Below, piece by piece: positions 22,504-24,623 of a stretch of 24,623 nucleotides of DNA. The number at the start of each line of letters is the position of its first letter. The first letter of the stretch is position 1. The notes below the pieces were generated by a model that was not told the origin of the DNA, searched no databases, and saw only the letters and a program-made list of their open reading frames with translations. The DNA comes from CAYGUI01 sp964353115. Its GTDB lineage: Bacteria > Pseudomonadota > Gammaproteobacteria > JAGOUU01. A program made the translations under genes and the position numbers. The stretch lies in NCBI GenBank assembly GCA_964353115.1, contig CAYGUI010000019.1:1-24623 (forward strand). Direction: 5' to 3'.

Positions 22504-23304
22504 ATGAGCCAGAAGATTAAAACCCCCGAAGAAATTGAAAAAATGCGCATCGCAGGCCGTATCGCCGCCGAAGTACTCACCATGATAGGTCCTTATGTAA
22601 AACAAGGAGTTACAACAGAAAAACTTAACGATATTTGTCATGATTATATTATAAATACGCAAAATGCTATCCCAGCACCACTTAACTATCGTGGATTTCC
22701 AAAATCTATTTGTACATCAGTCAATCACGTCGTTTGTCACGGAATTCCTAATCCAAAAAAAGCACTTAAAAACGGAGATATTATTAATATCGATGTAACA
22801 GTAATTAAAGACGGCTATCACGGTGATACCAGCAAAATGTTTGTAATTGGTAAACCCTCGATTCTTGCTGAGCGCCTAATCAAAGTTACTCATGAAGCTA
22901 TGTTTAAAGCTATAAATATCGTAAAACCCGGCATAACTTTAGGGGATATTGGACATATTATTCAAGAATATGTCGAAGCTGAAGGCTTTTCAGTTGTACG
23001 CGAATATTGTGGACATGGCATTGGTAGCGAATTTCATGAGGATGGATTCCAGGTGCTTCATTATGGAAAACCAAATACTGGAATAAAATTAGAGCCAGGA
23101 ATGACTTTTACTATTGAACCTATGGTTAATGCTGGAAAACGTCATGTAAAATTATTGCCAGATTATTGGACTGTAGTAACCAAAGATCATAGCCTCTCTG
23201 CTCAGTATGAGCATACTGTATTAGTTACTGAGGATGGAGTGGAGATTCTGACGTTACGTCAAGAGGAGCTAGATTCCCGCCAGAACGACGGTAAAGACTC
23301 TTAA
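22504..23304 (+). CDS. map: Type I methionine aminopeptidase
   Basis: Removes the initiator Met after deformylation. The 266-residue product carries the pita-bread fold with all metal ligands: Asp97, Asp108, His171, Glu205 (TIEPM) and Glu236 (YEHT), plus substrate-site His79 and His178 (CGHGIGSEFHE). Start MSQKIKTPEEIEKMRIAGR agrees with homologues. Divergent from rpsB, the conserved arrangement. The last eight residues or so (after EELDSR) look like read-through into what is, on the other strand, the end of the RND gene: the two genes overlap tail to tail by 80 bases. Confidence 0.96.
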   Translation: MSQKIKTPEEIEKMRIAGRIAAEVLTMIGPYVKQGVTTEKLNDICHDYIINTQNAIPAPLNYRGFPKSICTSVNHVVCHGIPNPKKALKNGDIINIDVTVIKDGYHGDTSKMFVIGKPSILAERLIKVTHEAMFKAINIVKPGITLGDIGHIIQEYVEAEGFSVVREYCGHGIGSEFHEDGFQVLHYGKPNTGIKLEPGMTFTIEPMVNAGKRHVKLLPDYWTVVTKDHSLSAQYEHTVLVTEDGVEILTLRQEELDSRQNDGKDS

Positions 23305-24607
23305 TTACCACATATACCATTGGTACAACTAATAAAGAAAATATAGTTCCAAGGGTCATGCCGCCAACAATTACCCAGCCTAATTGATTACGCGCGTGTG
23401 ATCCGGCACCAGTAGCAATAACTAATGGCACCGCCCCCAATACCATAGCAGCAGTTGTCATTAAAATCGGACGTAATCTTATTTTTGCAGCTGAAACAAC
23501 AGCATCGATAATCGCTAAGCCCTCATCTAATTTTCTATTCGCAAACTCAGTAATTAAAATTCCATGCTTAGTAATAAGACCTATTAAAGTTACATATCCT
23601 ATTTGCGTGTATAAATTATTTGTTCCACCAGCTAAATATAAAACTATTACAGCTCCCGCAATAGAAAACGGAACCGTAAACATAATAATAATAGGATCAA
23701 TAAAACTTTCAAATTGAGCTGATAAAATTAAATAAATAAATACTAAAGCTAAAACAACTAAAAAGATCATAGTATTTCCAGATTCTAAATAATATTCAGC
23801 CTGTCCAGACCATGCATATTGCGCCTTATTTGATAAATTTTCTTTAGCTAATTTTTCAACATAATTTATTGCGTCACCTAATTTATAATCAGGAGCTAAA
23901 TTTGCGCTAATTTTACCAGAGCGCATTTTATCGCGATGAGCTAGCTGTGCTGATGCAGTTTTATTTTTTATCGATACAATACTCGCAAGCGGGATCATTT
24001 GCCCAAAACTATTTTTAATATAAAAATCATTTATTTTATTTTGAATATCACGCTCTTTGCGATCTGCTTGCAAATAAACGTCGTATAAATTTGCTCCATA
24101 TTTAAAATCTGTTACGTGCATTCCGCCTAATAAAACCTGCAGAGTATTGCCAATATCTTGTATATTAATATTAAGATCAGCTATTCTATCGCGATCAAGA
24201 TTAACTTCTATTTGATTTTGATCCATTTTTAAAGAAGTATCTACATTAGTTAAGCTTTTGTTTTCTTTTAATTTGTCCTTAAAATTCGCTAATATTACTG
24301 CTAACTCATCATAACTACCTGTATATTTTACAACCAAACTTAAGCCTTTATTTCCTCCTCCCATAGCAAACGGAGATGGAGAAAAAGCAAATGCCGTAAT
24401 ACCTGGAATTGTCGATAATTCTTTATTAGCCAAATTAATATAATATCCAGCATCTTTTTTACGCTTATCAAAATCATTTAGTACATTAAAAATTATATTT
24501 GGCACTACAGAGCCAACATATTGAGTTTCTGGAAATATTTTTTTATCTAAAAAAATCTTTTCTGCTGTTTGATATTTTTGATTGGCATAATGCTGGGAGT
24601 TAAGTAT
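23225..24607 (-). CDS. RND multidrug efflux permease, C-terminal half (partial; apparent frameshift at 5' side)
   Basis: Inner-membrane proton-driven pump of the HAE-1/AcrB type, working with a periplasmic adaptor and outer-membrane channel not in the window. Visible: the second periplasmic porter domain (RMRSGKISANLAPDYKLGDA-like region, residues about 220-240 of the frame), then six membrane helices with SAQFESFIDP, IGLITKHGILITEFAN and KIRLRPILMTT, all RND landmarks. The GTG at 24505 is not a true start: the frame continues upstream with matching sequence (HYANQKYQTAEKIF, PETQYVG) to about 24595 and then meets TAA at 24610-24608. Another frame is open to the edge (ELTKYLTP). A full gene would be about 1,020 residues. 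The last 26 codons overlap map. Substrate unknown. Confidence 0.8.
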   Translation of the reverse strand: MLNSQHYANQKYQTAEKIFLDKKIFPETQYVGSVVPNIIFNVLNDFDKRKKDAGYYINLANKELSTIPGITAFAFSPSPFAMGGGNKGLSLVVKYTGSYDELAVILANFKDKLKENKSLTNVDTSLKMDQNQIEVNLDRDRIADLNINIQDIGNTLQVLLGGMHVTDFKYGANLYDVYLQADRKERDIQNKINDFYIKNSFGQMIPLASIVSIKNKTASAQLAHRDKMRSGKISANLAPDYKLGDAINYVEKLAKENLSNKAQYAWSGQAEYYLESGNTMIFLVVLALVFIYLILSAQFESFIDPIIIMFTVPFSIAGAVIVLYLAGGTNNLYTQIGYVTLIGLITKHGILITEFANRKLDEGLAIIDAVVSAAKIRLRPILMTTAAMVLGAVPLVIATGAGSHARNQLGWVIVGGMTLGTIFSLLVVPMVYVVIKSLYRRSGGNLAPLDVTSESPLHPQ

Positions 24608-24623
24608 TTAGTCAATTCAAATC

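Noticed and set aside
1..24623. CRISPR arrays, insertion sequences, prophage or toxin-antitoxin modules
   Set aside because: I looked for regularly spaced repeats, transposase motifs and integrase motifs on both strands and saw none; gaps between genes are all under 150 bases.

Overview
The window reads as a stretch of an AT-rich (about one-third GC by eye) gammaproteobacterial chromosome. It is almost entirely housekeeping genes in conserved gammaproteobacterial synteny blocks, with small gaps and many overlapping gene ends. Streamlining, loss of several genes from conserved positions, and an orphan protein with paired membrane helices suggest a host-associated or intracellular lineage. A Legionellales/Coxiella-like relative is my best guess. 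This is inference from gene order and gene absence, not a database match.

Layout. (1) 1-5929: hemA (partial, minus), lolB, two orphan minus-strand genes where ispE usually sits, then tRNA-Gln(UUG), prs, rplY, pth and ychF on plus, ending in a hairpin terminator. (2) 6023-9410: a small RMF-like gene (minus), a SuhB-type inositol monophosphatase (plus), then the minus-strand overlapping set DUF2066, CDP-alcohol phosphatidyltransferase, hda. (3) 9469-11225: mnmA and plsC, overlapping by one base. (4) 11222-22370: one long minus-strand block, in transcription order rpsB, tsf, pyrH, frr, uppS, cdsA, bamA, lpxD, fabZ, lpxA, rnhB, putP. (5) 22504-24623: map, divergent from rpsB, then the C-terminal half of an RND efflux permease convergent with map.

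How they fit together: rpsB/tsf/frr/pth/rplY/map/tRNA-Gln/mnmA/ychF serve translation; lpxA/lpxD/fabZ, bamA, lolB, uppS and cdsA build the envelope; hda regulates replication initiation; prs and pyrH feed nucleotide synthesis.

The most notable points: (a) lpxD is a complete, uninterrupted frame with no ATG/GTG/TTG before residue 210, and appears to start at an ATT codon overlapping the bamA stop with a well-spaced Shine-Dalgarno-like GGGGGT, where skp has been lost. (b) Two MEP isoprenoid genes, ispE and dxr, are missing from their two separate conserved neighbourhoods although uppS is kept, pointing to a mevalonate route or host scavenging. (c) Two orphan genes (a two-helix membrane protein and a six-cysteine lipoprotein) occupy the ispE site. 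(d) The RND gene shows an apparent frameshift at the window edge. No IS elements, CRISPR arrays or prophage genes are visible.
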